DNA of 64,000 bases, from positions 1 to 64,000 of the forward strand of contig DATIKM010000173.1 in assembly GCA_035477595.1 (NCBI GenBank), in the 5' to 3' direction. Each line of letters starts with the position of its first letter. The stretch's first letter is position 1. Shown here piece by piece: positions 17,626 through 26,038 of this stretch. The position numbers were made by a program, and so were the translations under genes. The stretch comes from DATIKM01 sp035477595. GTDB taxonomy: Bacteria > Armatimonadota > Chthonomonadetes > Chthonomonadales > CAJBBX01. The notes beneath the pieces were generated by a model. It did not search any database. It was given only the letters and a program-made list of their open reading frames with translations, and was not told the DNA's origin.

Positions 17626-17655
17626 TTGTGCGTGGTGGTTTGTGTCGGGTATACT
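17626..17655 (+). promoter_or_regulatory. Promoter of rpsT
   Basis: TTGTGC (17626-17631), an 18-base spacer and TATACT (17650-17655) form a good sigma-70-type promoter about 48 bases before the rpsT start, giving a short leader of roughly 40 nt. Confidence 0.65.
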
Positions 17656-17703
17656 CGCGGGGCCGCGGGGTGAGAGCCGCTGCGGCGTCCAGGAGGGATC
17701 GCT

Positions 17704-17970
17704 TTGCCGAACATCAAGTCGGTGGTGAAGGACGTCAAGAAGTCGCGGCAGAACCAGCTCCGCAACGTCTCTGCCCGCTCCGCGATGAAGACCTACGTGA
17801 AGAAGGCGAAGGTCGCCATCCAGGGTGGCTCGGCCGAAGAAGCAGCGGCGGCGGTGAGCAAGGCCGTGAGCACCATCGATAAGACTGCGGAGCGCGGCAT
17901 CATCCACCGCAACGCGGCCGCGCGACGCAAGTCGCGGCTGATGAAGCTTGCCGCGAAGGCCGGCGCCTGA
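17704..17970 (+). CDS. rpsT: Ribosomal protein S20
   Basis: The 88-aa basic helical protein has the S20 pattern: MPNIKSVVKDVKKSRQNQLR at the N-terminus and TAERGIIHRNAAARRKSRLM at the C-terminus. It binds 16S rRNA early in 30S assembly. The start codon is TTG, supported by AGGAGGGA at proper spacing; a weak start is a known feature of S20 genes in some bacteria and permits translational autocontrol. It has its own promoter and a strong terminator. Confidence 0.96.
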   Translation: MPNIKSVVKDVKKSRQNQLRNVSARSAMKTYVKKAKVAIQGGSAEEAAAAVSKAVSTIDKTAERGIIHRNAAARRKSRLMKLAAKAGA

Positions 17971-18001
17971 CCCCTCGCCACTCCGAACTCGGGAATTCGT
18001 C

Positions 18002-18030
18002 GAAGAGCCTGCCCATTGGGCAGGCTCTTC
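18002..18030. terminator. Strong intrinsic terminator after rpsT
   Basis: A perfect 13-bp stem (gaagagcctgccc at 18002-18014 with gggcaggctcttc at 18018-18030) closes a 3-nt loop and is followed by a weakly T-rich cgcgtttctc. It lies between rpsT and the convergent holA gene and probably stops transcripts from both sides. Confidence 0.85.
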
Positions 18031-18038
18031 CGCGTTTC

Positions 18039-19175
18039 TCACCTGCCCGCGGCGCGACCACCTGGCTCGTCGCTGGTGCTGCATAGCCGGACCAGCAGCA
18101 CCCGCAGGTTCCCCGCTACGTCCGCACCGCCGGTGCCGCCGCCCTTGTTCGCGAGGTCGCACCGGAGGATCGCGTCGAAGGCCTCCTGCAGCTCTGCGCC
18201 GGTCCATCCCTTTGCCATCGCGAAGATGTCGTGGCATTTCCAGTGGAGGGACACGATGCTGCCCTCGGTGGGCAGCTCCGCGACCACCTCCGGCGGCAGG
18301 TTGCGCACATCAGATGGGCGGTAGCCAAGGGCGGCCAACTCCGACGCCTGCCAGAGGAGTCGCATCTGGCGCCCGACCAGACTCAGGAGGCGGCCGGCCG
18401 CCGGCTGGACGCGCTGCTCGAAGCGCAGAAGCTCATCCAGCAGGCGCATCGCGTCCACCACGCGGCGCCTGCCGATGGCGTCAACCAGGCGGAACGCCAC
18501 GTCGTCCGGGTCGTGTGCCGCGACGGCCTCCACGTCCTCCAAGGATGCGGTGGTCCGGTCCCCGGCATGGCACAGCGCCTTGTGGACGTCGTGCATGAGC
18601 CGCCTACGGTCTCCCGCCGCCAGCTGCGCGAGCCGCTTCGCGGCGTTGGGCGCAACAGCCTGTCCCCACTGTGCCGCCTCGGCGCCAATCCACTCGAGGA
18701 GCGCCTCCTCTCCTAGGGCAGGCACCTCGGCGACAGCGCCGTGCTCGCGGACCTCGGCATCGAACCGCGCACCGATTACGGTCTTGGAGCGAGTGCGCTC
18801 CGGGGCGTCGAGGCAGACGAACGCCAGGCAGGTCGCCGGCCCCACGCGGCGGAGCCCAGCCGCCAGCGCGTCCGCGTCGCGCTGGCGCTCACGTCGCCGG
18901 AGGGCATCGGACGACCTCACCACCACCAGGCGCCTTTCGGACGCCAAGGGGGCCAGGCCGGCCGCCGCCAGGATCGCGTCGGGCGTTGCGGAGGTCGCAT
19001 CCAGGTACTCGCTGTCAAAGTCCGCGAAGGAGGCGTCCACCACCCGGTCGCGCAGCGATCGCACCACCGCCTCCATCTCGATCTCGTCGGTCCCGTGGAA
19101 GAGGTAGATGCGCTCGACGGCTGCGAAGGCCTTCCGGGCGCCCGCGGCCGTGATGCGGCGGTCGTTCCGGCTCAT
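18039..19175 (-). CDS. holA: DNA polymerase III subunit delta
   Basis: The product is 378 aa. The N-terminal AAA+-like domain begins with YLFHGTDEIEMEAVVRSL, the diverged Walker region of HolA. The helical lid and C-terminal collar domain include LVDAIGRRRVVDAMRLLDEL and a helix bundle ending LRVLLVRL. Delta opens the beta clamp within the clamp loader. The ATG at 19175 overlaps the stop of the transglutaminase gene by 4 bases (ATGA), which fixes the start; an in-frame extension upstream lies within that gene. Its position at the tail of a MoxR/DUF58 operon is unusual for a replication gene. Confidence 0.85.
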   Translation of the reverse strand: MSRNDRRITAAGARKAFAAVERIYLFHGTDEIEMEAVVRSLRDRVVDASFADFDSEYLDATSATPDAILAAAGLAPLASERRLVVVRSSDALRRRERQRDADALAAGLRRVGPATCLAFVCLDAPERTRSKTVIGARFDAEVREHGAVAEVPALGEEALLEWIGAEAAQWGQAVAPNAAKRLAQLAAGDRRRLMHDVHKALCHAGDRTTASLEDVEAVAAHDPDDVAFRLVDAIGRRRVVDAMRLLDELLRFEQRVQPAAGRLLSLVGRQMRLLWQASELAALGYRPSDVRNLPPEVVAELPTEGSIVSLHWKCHDIFAMAKGWTGAELQEAFDAILRCDLANKGGGTGGADVAGNLRVLLVRLCSTSDEPGGRAAGR

Positions 19176-21397
19176 GCGGCGCCTCGCGCGGGTGAGGCGG
19201 CTTCGCCCGCGCGCAGCGCCTGGCGGGCCCTGCGCATATTGCGCCGAATCTGGCCGAGGTCGTCCTGGGCAGCCGAAACATCCTCTGGAGTGGCGGTCGC
19301 CCTGCTGTAGCGGAAACGCTGGAGTGCGCCGGTGAGACGCTCGAGCGGCTCGACCGCATCGGGCACGGCGGCAAGCCGCTCCCGTACCCATGCGAGGTAC
19401 TCCTGCGGAGTGGCCCACGGTGCGCGGCGCAGGTTCGCGCGGGCGAGGGTCGCGCACGCGGACTCGTAGGCGGCGATTACGGCGAGGTTCTCCGGCGGCA
19501 GGCTGAGACTGCAGTTGGCCGCAAGGCGTCGAGCCCGAAGGCGATCGAAGACCTCCACCTTGAGCACGTACCCGAGCATCGCCAGGAACCCGAGAAGAGC
19601 CACCGGGGGAAGCCACCCACGTCCGAAGAGCCGGGCAAGCAGGGAGCCGGCCGAGCGATCAGCTCGGTCGCGCGCGGCGGGGCTGATGTCCTCGGCCTCG
19701 GAGGTGGCATCGAACGGCAGCCAGCCTACGCCCGTGAAGTACACCTCGGTCCACTGGTGCTTGTGGAGTTCGCGCACCAGGTACTCCTGCGTAGCGGGGT
19801 CGAAGTCCCCAGGCAGGAACCCGGACGCCACTCGAGCCGGGATGCCGATGGACCGGCAGAGCATAGTCAATGACGCCGCGAAGCTGTCGCAGTAGCCCTC
19901 CCTGCGAGAGAAAAGAAAGTACTCCACCACGTCGACGCCTTCGGGCGCAGCCTCGGACTCCGTGTTGTACTTGCACGAGCGGCCGATCGCGGCCTCGAGG
20001 GCTCTGACCCGATCGTACATCGTCTCACGCCCGGCCGTCGCCTCTGTGGCCATCGCGCGGAGCCGCGCTCGCAGCTCCGGCGCCATGCCGCCCATCCCCG
20101 TGTACCGGATCAGAGTGCCGGCCGGCGTGCCGCGCGGCGTGGCAGGAAGGGTATCAGGCGCCCAGACCGGCACACGCGAGTAGACCCTGTAATGCCCGAC
20201 GCGCAGCGGCTCCGTCAGATGGACCGTGCCGGCTCGGTCGACGGTGATGCGCCTCTGTGGCAGGACGAGGTGGCTAGGCTCGGCGGCCGCGTATATCTCG
20301 CGGAAGATGCCAGCCCCCTCCAGCACAATCGCCTGTGCCATGATGCGGCTGGGGCCGCTCTGCGCGGTTTCTCCGGCACCAGGCAGCGCGAACGAGTAGA
20401 CGCCGGACTGGTCTCGCAGCTCGGAGAGAGGTCCCTCCGGGCCGAGCGCCCCACGAATGCCATCCACGGCGTATTGCTCGGTCAGCGTGTTTCGCCATCC
20501 CCGGCCCGTGTACTCGTCGAACGTGGTCCCGCGCCAGTAGGCGCCATGGTCGGCGCGCACGCGCATCACCACCTGAGGGCTCAGACGGACGGGGCCGGTG
20601 GCGATGAGGACCTCCTGCTCCTCAGCGAAGGCGCGCGGGGCTTCGGCCAACCCCGCGGCGCCTGCGCGAGGCTGGACCAGTGGCGCCATCGCCCCGGGGA
20701 GCAGCATGTACTGGCCCACGGCGCGGAGCGGCACCGCCAGCACGTTGGCAAGCGCCATCGCCCCCACGATGCAGAGCAGGGCCACCTGTACCTGGCCGAC
20801 GAGGAGGGCGTTCGCCCGGGCGCGCGGCGCGGCCTCCTCGCTGCGCCGACGCGTGCGAAGGTAGTTCTCGTGCACCGCCATGAAACAGGTTCCTGACAGG
20901 CACACGACAAAGAGCACTACCAGGATGGGCTCGGGGTACATAGTGCCCATCAGCCCGAGTATCGCAATAGACGGCACGCACGAGAAAAGGATCCGGCCGT
21001 TGCTGGAGAGGGTGTAACACCGGAGTACGACGCCCCACGTCAGCACCGCCGCAAAGCTGAGCGCGGGGTCGGACGATGCTGCCTCGGGCGCCAGGCTCGC
21101 TATCGTCCGCCCGCCGGCCACGGTCATCAGGCATGCCACGGCGAAGAGCGCCGCCGCCGTCATCTCGATGGTCACCAGCGACACTTGGTAGCGGACGGCG
21201 GTGAAGCTGACCGCGAACCCGACGGTGCTCAGGACAGCAGCCAGGCTCATGAAGGCGCGGTCCTCCATGATGATGCCGACCGACCATATGCCAGTCAGCG
21301 TGACCACCCAGCCCGCCACGTACATGAGCGCGCTGGGAGGCGCTGCGTCCTCGGACGCGCCGATTGCCGGCGCCGCCGACACGTCAGGCGTGGACAC
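19172..21397 (-). CDS. Membrane transglutaminase-like protein (TgpA family)
   Basis: The 741-aa product has about seven N-terminal membrane helices (residues 25-240), a large extracytoplasmic region with a transglutaminase-like domain, one more helix (WLPPVALLGFLAMLGYVLKV) and a cytoplasmic DUF4129-type tail. The catalytic triad is visible: Cys in EGYCDSFAAS, His in HKHQWTEVY and Asp in PFDATS. TgpA proteins act in the periplasm on unknown envelope substrates and are nearly always linked to DUF58 and MoxR, as here. Its start overlaps the end of the DUF58 gene by 14 bases. Confidence 0.9.
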   Translation of the reverse strand: MSTPDVSAAPAIGASEDAAPPSALMYVAGWVVTLTGIWSVGIIMEDRAFMSLAAVLSTVGFAVSFTAVRYQVSLVTIEMTAAALFAVACLMTVAGGRTIASLAPEAASSDPALSFAAVLTWGVVLRCYTLSSNGRILFSCVPSIAILGLMGTMYPEPILVVLFVVCLSGTCFMAVHENYLRTRRRSEEAAPRARANALLVGQVQVALLCIVGAMALANVLAVPLRAVGQYMLLPGAMAPLVQPRAGAAGLAEAPRAFAEEQEVLIATGPVRLSPQVVMRVRADHGAYWRGTTFDEYTGRGWRNTLTEQYAVDGIRGALGPEGPLSELRDQSGVYSFALPGAGETAQSGPSRIMAQAIVLEGAGIFREIYAAAEPSHLVLPQRRITVDRAGTVHLTEPLRVGHYRVYSRVPVWAPDTLPATPRGTPAGTLIRYTGMGGMAPELRARLRAMATEATAGRETMYDRVRALEAAIGRSCKYNTESEAAPEGVDVVEYFLFSRREGYCDSFAASLTMLCRSIGIPARVASGFLPGDFDPATQEYLVRELHKHQWTEVYFTGVGWLPFDATSEAEDISPAARDRADRSAGSLLARLFGRGWLPPVALLGFLAMLGYVLKVEVFDRLRARRLAANCSLSLPPENLAVIAAYESACATLARANLRRAPWATPQEYLAWVRERLAAVPDAVEPLERLTGALQRFRYSRATATPEDVSAAQDDLGQIRRNMRRARQALRAGEAASPARGAA

Positions 21398-22622
21398 GCG
21401 CGTCCCTCAGAGCGCTAGCTACAGCACTCCCCGTGTCGCGGCGCTGAACAACCACGATCTGGGCGCGGACCGCGGCGAGGGCGTCAAGGAAGCGCCGGCG
21501 CTCGTCCTCAGTGGTGAGGCGCGATTCTGGCGCAAACGAGCGCGGGTCGGCGTATACCACCCCGATCGATGCGTGGCGCGCAGCGACGTGCGACAGGGTC
21601 TCGGCAATCCGCGGGTCGGCCTTGGCGGTAAAGACCACCAGAGAGCCGAGCGGCCGGAGGGACCCTAGGAGCTCCAGAAGAACGTCATGGAGCGGGCGCG
21701 GGTCGGTCGCGCGGGCTCGCGCCAGCCCGCCCAGGATGCGGAAGAGCTGCTCCGTACCTCGCCCAGGAGCGAGCGCGGTGGTATAGCTCCCCGCAACTAG
21801 GCGCGACGTGGCGCCCATGCGCACGGCCTCCTGAGCGACACTCGCCGCGGCCCGCACCAGGTACTCCAGCGTCGTGTCCTTGCCGCGGCCGACGTCGGTG
21901 CCCTGCTCTAGGTCGAGCACCAGGCAGACGCTCAGGGAGTGCGGCTCCATGAACTCGATCACGTTCAGGGCGCCGGTCCGCGCCGTGGACTTCCAGTGCA
22001 CGCGGTTCAGGGGATCGCCGGGCTGGTACTCGCGCACACCGTCCGGATCGATGCCGCTGCCGCGTGCCCGCGTCACCAGCACCTCCTCTACCCCGAAACG
22101 GTCGGCGCCGTTGTAGACGAACTCCGGCACCGGCTCGGGGAACGGGTAGACCACTATCTCCGCACGGGACGGGACCCGCCTCACCACGGAGAACATGCCG
22201 AGCGGGTCCGATGCAGTGATCTCAAGCGAGTCCAGCACGTAGGCGCCGCGCTTCCCCAGGTAGACGGGGTACTCCACCGTGACTTCGCTCATCGCGGGGG
22301 CGTTGAAGAGCACGGGCTCGCCCCGCGCATGGTCGAGCCACTCGGGAAGCGAGTCGGTCGCCTGGAGGTAGAGGCGCGTGAGGCGAGACCGGGACCGCAC
22401 CGTCAGCCGGAAGGTCACCGTCTCCCCTTCCCAGGCGGATTCCGGCGTCTCGCGCTCGAACTCGATATCGCGCAGAGCGAAGAGCCCCACCGCGTACGAG
22501 ACCGCCGGCAAGGCGAGCAGAAGCGCCGCCATGTAGAAGAGCTGCTGGCCGTTCACGACCGATCCCGCCAGCAGGAGGAACACCGCCGCGGTGACGATCG
22601 TCGCTCGCTTGACGTTCGTCAT
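21384..22622 (-). CDS. DUF58 (vWA-like) membrane protein
   Basis: The product is 412 aa with two N-terminal hydrophobic helices (about residues 10-50). The DUF58 signature GIDPDGVREYQPGDPLNRVH is followed by WKSTARTGALNVIEF, near residues 190-225. A vWA-like region with CLVLDLEQGTDVG, a partial MIDAS, follows. DUF58 proteins are thought to bind MoxR ATPases and assemble envelope enzymes. It is the middle gene of the MoxR-DUF58-transglutaminase operon; the overlap with the next gene suggests coupled translation. Confidence 0.9.
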   Translation of the reverse strand: MTNVKRATIVTAAVFLLLAGSVVNGQQLFYMAALLLALPAVSYAVGLFALRDIEFERETPESAWEGETVTFRLTVRSRSRLTRLYLQATDSLPEWLDHARGEPVLFNAPAMSEVTVEYPVYLGKRGAYVLDSLEITASDPLGMFSVVRRVPSRAEIVVYPFPEPVPEFVYNGADRFGVEEVLVTRARGSGIDPDGVREYQPGDPLNRVHWKSTARTGALNVIEFMEPHSLSVCLVLDLEQGTDVGRGKDTTLEYLVRAAASVAQEAVRMGATSRLVAGSYTTALAPGRGTEQLFRILGGLARARATDPRPLHDVLLELLGSLRPLGSLVVFTAKADPRIAETLSHVAARHASIGVVYADPRSFAPESRLTTEDERRRFLDALAAVRAQIVVVQRRDTGSAVASALRDARVHA

Positions 22623-22689
22623 GCCGTCTCCGGGATGTCCGGCGCCAGGGACGTGCGGGCGGCGCCAGGGACCGCAGTCAACTCACGCC

Positions 22690-23655
22690 TCAGGCCGGCT
22701 GCGAAATGGTCGCGCCGACGGGCACCGGGATGCGCTGCAGAATCTGCTCAACGCACGCATCGGCAGTCGTTCCCTTAATCCTGTGCTCAGGTCGAACGAT
22801 GAGACGGTGCGCCAGGACGTACGGCGCCATCGTCTTGATGTCGTCGGGCGTTACGTACGGGCGGCCGTAGAGTGCCGCGAGCGCCTGCACGGCATGCAGG
22901 AGGTTCAGACTTGCACGCGGGCTAGCTCCGAGTATCAGCGCGGGGTGCGATCGCGTGGCTGCGACAATATCGAGCACGTAGGCGCGTAACGTGCCATCGA
23001 CATGCACCTTCCGCACCTGCCGCTGCATGCCCGTCACCGACTCGCCGTTCATCAGGGGCCCGATCGCGTCCACCGGCCGGGTCTGCACCTGGTCCTCGAG
23101 TATTCGCAACTCCTCCTCGCGCCCCGGATATCCGACCGTCACGCGCGCCATGAAACGGTCGAGCTGCGCTTCCGGCAGCGGGTACGTGCCCGTCAGCTCC
23201 ACGTTGTTCTGCGTAGCGATCACGAAGAAGGGCGATGGCAGCGGATAGGTGACGCCATCCACCGTCACCTGGCGCTCCTCCATGCACTCCAGCAGCGCGG
23301 ACTGCGTCTTCGGTGTCGAGCGGTTGATCTCGTCTGCGAGCACGACGTTCGCGAAGACGGGGCCGGGCCGGAACTGGAAATCGCCGGTCTTCTGGTTGTA
23401 GATCGTGGTTCCTGTGATGTCGGACGGGAGCAGGTCGGGCGTGCACTGGATGCGCTTGAAGTCGCACCCGAGCGTGCGCGCGAGCGCCTTCGCCAAGGTG
23501 GTCTTGCCAACACCGGGTATGTCCTCAATCAGCAGGTGACCGTGCGCCAGGAGGATCGCCAGCGCGCGCTCGATGATGGTGCGTTTGCCGACGATGGCTG
23601 TCTCGACGCTGCCGACGATGCGCGCGGACTGCTCGTGCACTCCATTCAGGTCCAA
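22690..23655 (-). CDS. MoxR-family AAA+ ATPase
   Basis: The product is 321 aa with Walker A IEDIPGVGKTTLAKALA near residue 43, Walker B VVLADEINRSTPKTQSALLE, a sensor region FFVIATQNNVELTGTYPLPE and the lid domain, all standard for the MRP subgroup of MoxR chaperones. These ATPases remodel or insert metal or partner subunits in vWA-containing complexes, here presumably the DUF58 protein. The start is TTG at 23655, supported by AAAGGA about 10 nt upstream; the nearest ATG is out of frame. It heads a four-gene operon. Confidence 0.93.
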   Translation of the reverse strand: MDLNGVHEQSARIVGSVETAIVGKRTIIERALAILLAHGHLLIEDIPGVGKTTLAKALARTLGCDFKRIQCTPDLLPSDITGTTIYNQKTGDFQFRPGPVFANVVLADEINRSTPKTQSALLECMEERQVTVDGVTYPLPSPFFVIATQNNVELTGTYPLPEAQLDRFMARVTVGYPGREEELRILEDQVQTRPVDAIGPLMNGESVTGMQRQVRKVHVDGTLRAYVLDIVAATRSHPALILGASPRASLNLLHAVQALAALYGRPYVTPDDIKTMAPYVLAHRLIVRPEHRIKGTTADACVEQILQRIPVPVGATISQPA

Positions 23656-23725
23656 ATCATGTGGTCCTTTCCATGGGCGCCGGCGCGCGCAGCCGGGAGG
23701 GACAGGGATGGCGCTCGCTCACTGC

Positions 23726-23754
23726 AGTATACGCCGTGATGGGCCGCCCGTACA
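23726..23754 (-). promoter_or_regulatory. Possible promoter of the MoxR operon
   Basis: On the minus strand TATACT (23731 to 23726) lies 17 bases from TGTACG (23754 to 23749), a weak -35. The location, about 70 bases before the MoxR start, fits, but the -35 matches only half the consensus. Confidence 0.35.
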
Positions 23755-23879
23755 GAGCCTGCCACTCATCGCCGCGAGCGGCCACCTGATGTCACTGCCG
23801 CGGCCACCCATCGGTACGCTACGACCAGACCGACGGTTTCGGCCCTGATCGGCGACAGGCGATTGCTGGGTCCGTGGAT

Positions 23880-23908
23880 TTGACAGCACTGCGGGGCGAC
23901 CGTAGAAT
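23880..23908 (+). promoter_or_regulatory. Promoter of ridA
   Basis: TTGACA (23880-23885), a 17-base spacer and TAGAAT (23903-23908) make a strong housekeeping promoter about 64 bases before the ridA ATG. Confidence 0.72.
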
Positions 23909-23971
23909 GCGCCCGGCCGCCGGTGCGCAGCGCCGCTCACGGCCGAATCGCCCCTCTGGAGGAGGATCGGC

Positions 23972-24352
23972 ATGCCAAAAGCGCCCGTCTGGACCGGCAA
24001 GCCCGTGGAAGGAGCCCCCTACACGCCCGGCATCGTGACCAATGGTCTTGTCTTCGTGTCGGGCCAGGTTCCTGTAGACCCTGCCACCGGGAAGGTTGTG
24101 GAGGGCGACTTCCGCGACCGTGTGCGGAGGTGCATCGCCAACGTGCAGGGCGTGCTGCAGGCTGCCGGAGCTGATCTGGACAACGCCGTGAAGGTCGTCG
24201 TGTTCCTCACCGACATGGGACGATTCGCTGAACTGAACGCCGTGTACCGGGAGTACTGGGGGCCGACGAAGCCGGCGCGCTCCTGCGTTCAGGTGGCGGG
24301 GCTGCCGCTGGGCGTCGACGTGGAGATCGAGGCGATCGCGGAGCTGCCGTGA
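23972..24352 (+). CDS. ridA: RidA family 2-iminobutanoate/2-iminopropanoate deaminase
   Basis: The 126-aa product is normal RidA length. It has the YjgF fold signature FVSGQVPVDPATGKV, then ADLDNAVKVVVFLTDM and the C-terminal PARSCVQVAGLPLGVDVEIE. R103 is the residue that binds the iminoacid carboxylate. RidA hydrolyses reactive enamine/imine intermediates made by PLP enzymes. GGAGGAGG upstream of the ATG gives a strong ribosome site, and a clear promoter precedes it. It is monocistronic and convergent with the GGDEF gene 14 bases away. Confidence 0.95.
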   Translation: MPKAPVWTGKPVEGAPYTPGIVTNGLVFVSGQVPVDPATGKVVEGDFRDRVRRCIANVQGVLQAAGADLDNAVKVVVFLTDMGRFAELNAVYREYWGPTKPARSCVQVAGLPLGVDVEIEAIAELP

Positions 24353-24366
24353 TGGGCAGGCTTCCG

Positions 24367-25683
24367 TTAGCGAGCGGCGATCAGCACGCCGCTCAGTGAG
24401 CGGTTCACCGTCGCCAGAACCGCTGACGCCGCAGACCGGTGGGAGGAGCCAGCGATGACCGAGGTGCCCGCGAGCCGGGACTGACCGGAGGGCGTGATCC
24501 ACGACGCCACCACGGTGATCAGGCCCTGCCCCGCCGCGGTGCGCGTCAGCAGCATGTCGGTAAGCTGAAGGTCGTAGCCGTCGGGGAGGACGTTGCGCAG
24601 TGCAGCCACGGCCGTCTCCGCCACGAGGCGCAACGCTCCTTCGCTGTCCGTTCGGGCCGATGCGGACGCGGAGTAGTGGGTCAGACCCTCGATCATCAGG
24701 GGCTCCTGGCCCCCAAGTGGCCGGCCTGGCGTGCCTGCCCAGTGCAGGTTCACGCAGGTGTGAGCCACCGCGCCCTCCCAGCGAAGCTCGACCTCTCCCA
24801 GCCGCAAGCGAGGCGAGCCGCCCTGACCGACCACCGGGATGTCGGCGATCACCGCCTGCGCGTGCGCGCTCTTTCGAGCTGTGCAGTCGCGACTCGCCAG
24901 GTTGATCAGGTTGTTCAAAGTGGCCGCATAGTGCACGTGGTCTCGCTCGCGCGTCCGCTTGCCGCCCGACTGCCCGATCGTGCAGGTGACGATCTGGCCG
25001 CCGAGCGACGGCAGGCTGACGTCGCGCACCATCCGGGCGATGCGCGCGGCCAGGTCCGTGGCCGCGCTCGAGGAGCGCAGTGTCGCCACGCAGAACTCGT
25101 CGCCGCCGTACCGGCATGCTACGTCCTGATCGTGATCGACCGCCTGGGCGATCACCTCCGCCACGGACCGCAGCACCTCATCGCCAACGATGTGGCCGTA
25201 GGTCTTGTTGAACTGCCCGAACCCATCGAGGTCGATGAAGAGCAGGGTGATCTCGAGGCCCTGTTCGAGCCGCGCTGTGGCCCATTCGCGCAGGGTGTCT
25301 GTCCACGGCAGGCCAGTCAGAGGATCGGCGACCCTGCCCAGCTCGGGAAGCAGGTCGCCCACCGTCAGCACGCCCACGAGGCGACCGCATTCCACCACGG
25401 GAACACGGCCGAGGTTCGCGCGGGCCATCTGGGCCGCGGCCTCGCGCACCGACATGCGGGGCGAGATTGTGGGGACGCCCACCATCATAAGGTCGCCCAC
25501 ACGTTGGCGGGGATCGACCCCGAGAAGGTGGTTGCAGATGACCATCCCGACAAGCTTGGGGCCGTCGAGGACCGGAAGCGCGCCGATGTTGTGGCCCCGC
25601 ATCAGCACGACGGCCGACTCGGCCGTGTGCTCCGGGTTCACCCACACGGGGCACCTGTGAATGAGATCCTGAACCAGCTTCAT
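24367..25683 (-). CDS. Diguanylate cyclase with tandem CBS domains and an unusual C-terminal domain
   Basis: From the ATG at 25683 the protein is 438 aa. Two CBS motifs occupy about residues 1-120 (HNIGALPVLDGPKLVGMVIC and LGRVPVVECGRLVGVLTVGD), a nucleotide-sensing module. A GGDEF domain follows (about 122-285) with the intact active-site loop RYGGDEF at 191-197. The inhibitory I-site RxxD is absent (HDQD at 184-187), so product inhibition is unlikely. The last 150 residues match no signalling domain I know; their ending (HRSAASAVLATVNRSLSGVL) recalls the LeuA-type regulatory fold. An in-frame ATG at 25932 would add 83 arginine-rich residues; I prefer the shorter form. Confidence 0.85.
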   Translation of the reverse strand: MKLVQDLIHRCPVWVNPEHTAESAVVLMRGHNIGALPVLDGPKLVGMVICNHLLGVDPRQRVGDLMMVGVPTISPRMSVREAAAQMARANLGRVPVVECGRLVGVLTVGDLLPELGRVADPLTGLPWTDTLREWATARLEQGLEITLLFIDLDGFGQFNKTYGHIVGDEVLRSVAEVIAQAVDHDQDVACRYGGDEFCVATLRSSSAATDLAARIARMVRDVSLPSLGGQIVTCTIGQSGGKRTRERDHVHYAATLNNLINLASRDCTARKSAHAQAVIADIPVVGQGGSPRLRLGEVELRWEGAVAHTCVNLHWAGTPGRPLGGQEPLMIEGLTHYSASASARTDSEGALRLVAETAVAALRNVLPDGYDLQLTDMLLTRTAAGQGLITVVASWITPSGQSRLAGTSVIAGSSHRSAASAVLATVNRSLSGVLIAAR

Positions 25684-25954
25684 GGCGCCGGGTGCCACTC
25701 CCGCCCACCTGGAGGAGCGCAGCGAGGGGAGCCTCCAGATCGGTGTCTTGCGTTGCCTGCTGCGCAGCGAGACGCACGGTTCGGCGCTGCATACAGAGGC
25801 GCCGAGAGACGCGGCAACGACGTGGAGGGCCGGGGAAGCGACCGTGGCCTTGGCGCGCCTATCCGCGGACCGCCACGCGCGGACCGCACAGATGCGCCGC
25901 ACGCGGCTCGGCCAAACTTCTCGAACGACCATGTCGCTCGCTGGCTAGTGGGTC
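25684..25954 (-). other. Long leader between promoter and the GGDEF gene
   Basis: The promoter at 25955-25983 leaves about 265 nt before the chosen ATG. The leader is GC-rich. Near its 3' end it has an inverted repeat ctggagg/cctccag (about 25711-25739 on the plus strand) that could hide the ribosome site. No known riboswitch motif such as GEMM was seen. If the ATG at 25932 is used instead, this stretch is coding. Confidence 0.35.
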
Positions 25955-25983
25955 ATTATAGCGGGGCACAGGAGCCTTGGCTA
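25955..25983 (-). promoter_or_regulatory. Promoter of the GGDEF gene
   Basis: On the minus strand a perfect TATAAT (25960 to 25955) is preceded, across 17 bases, by TAGCCA (25983 to 25978), a 4/6 match to the -35 consensus. The start of transcription would be near 25948. Confidence 0.6.
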
Positions 25984-26038
25984 GACCGCAAAAGTGCGGG
26001 GCCTGCACCGCACCACCCGAGAGCGCAGCGACCCTCGC

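Noticed and set aside
23819..25117. 432-codon minus-strand frame overlapping ridA and the GGDEF gene
   Set aside because: Out-of-frame shadow of the GGDEF gene; Arg/Pro-rich with no motif.
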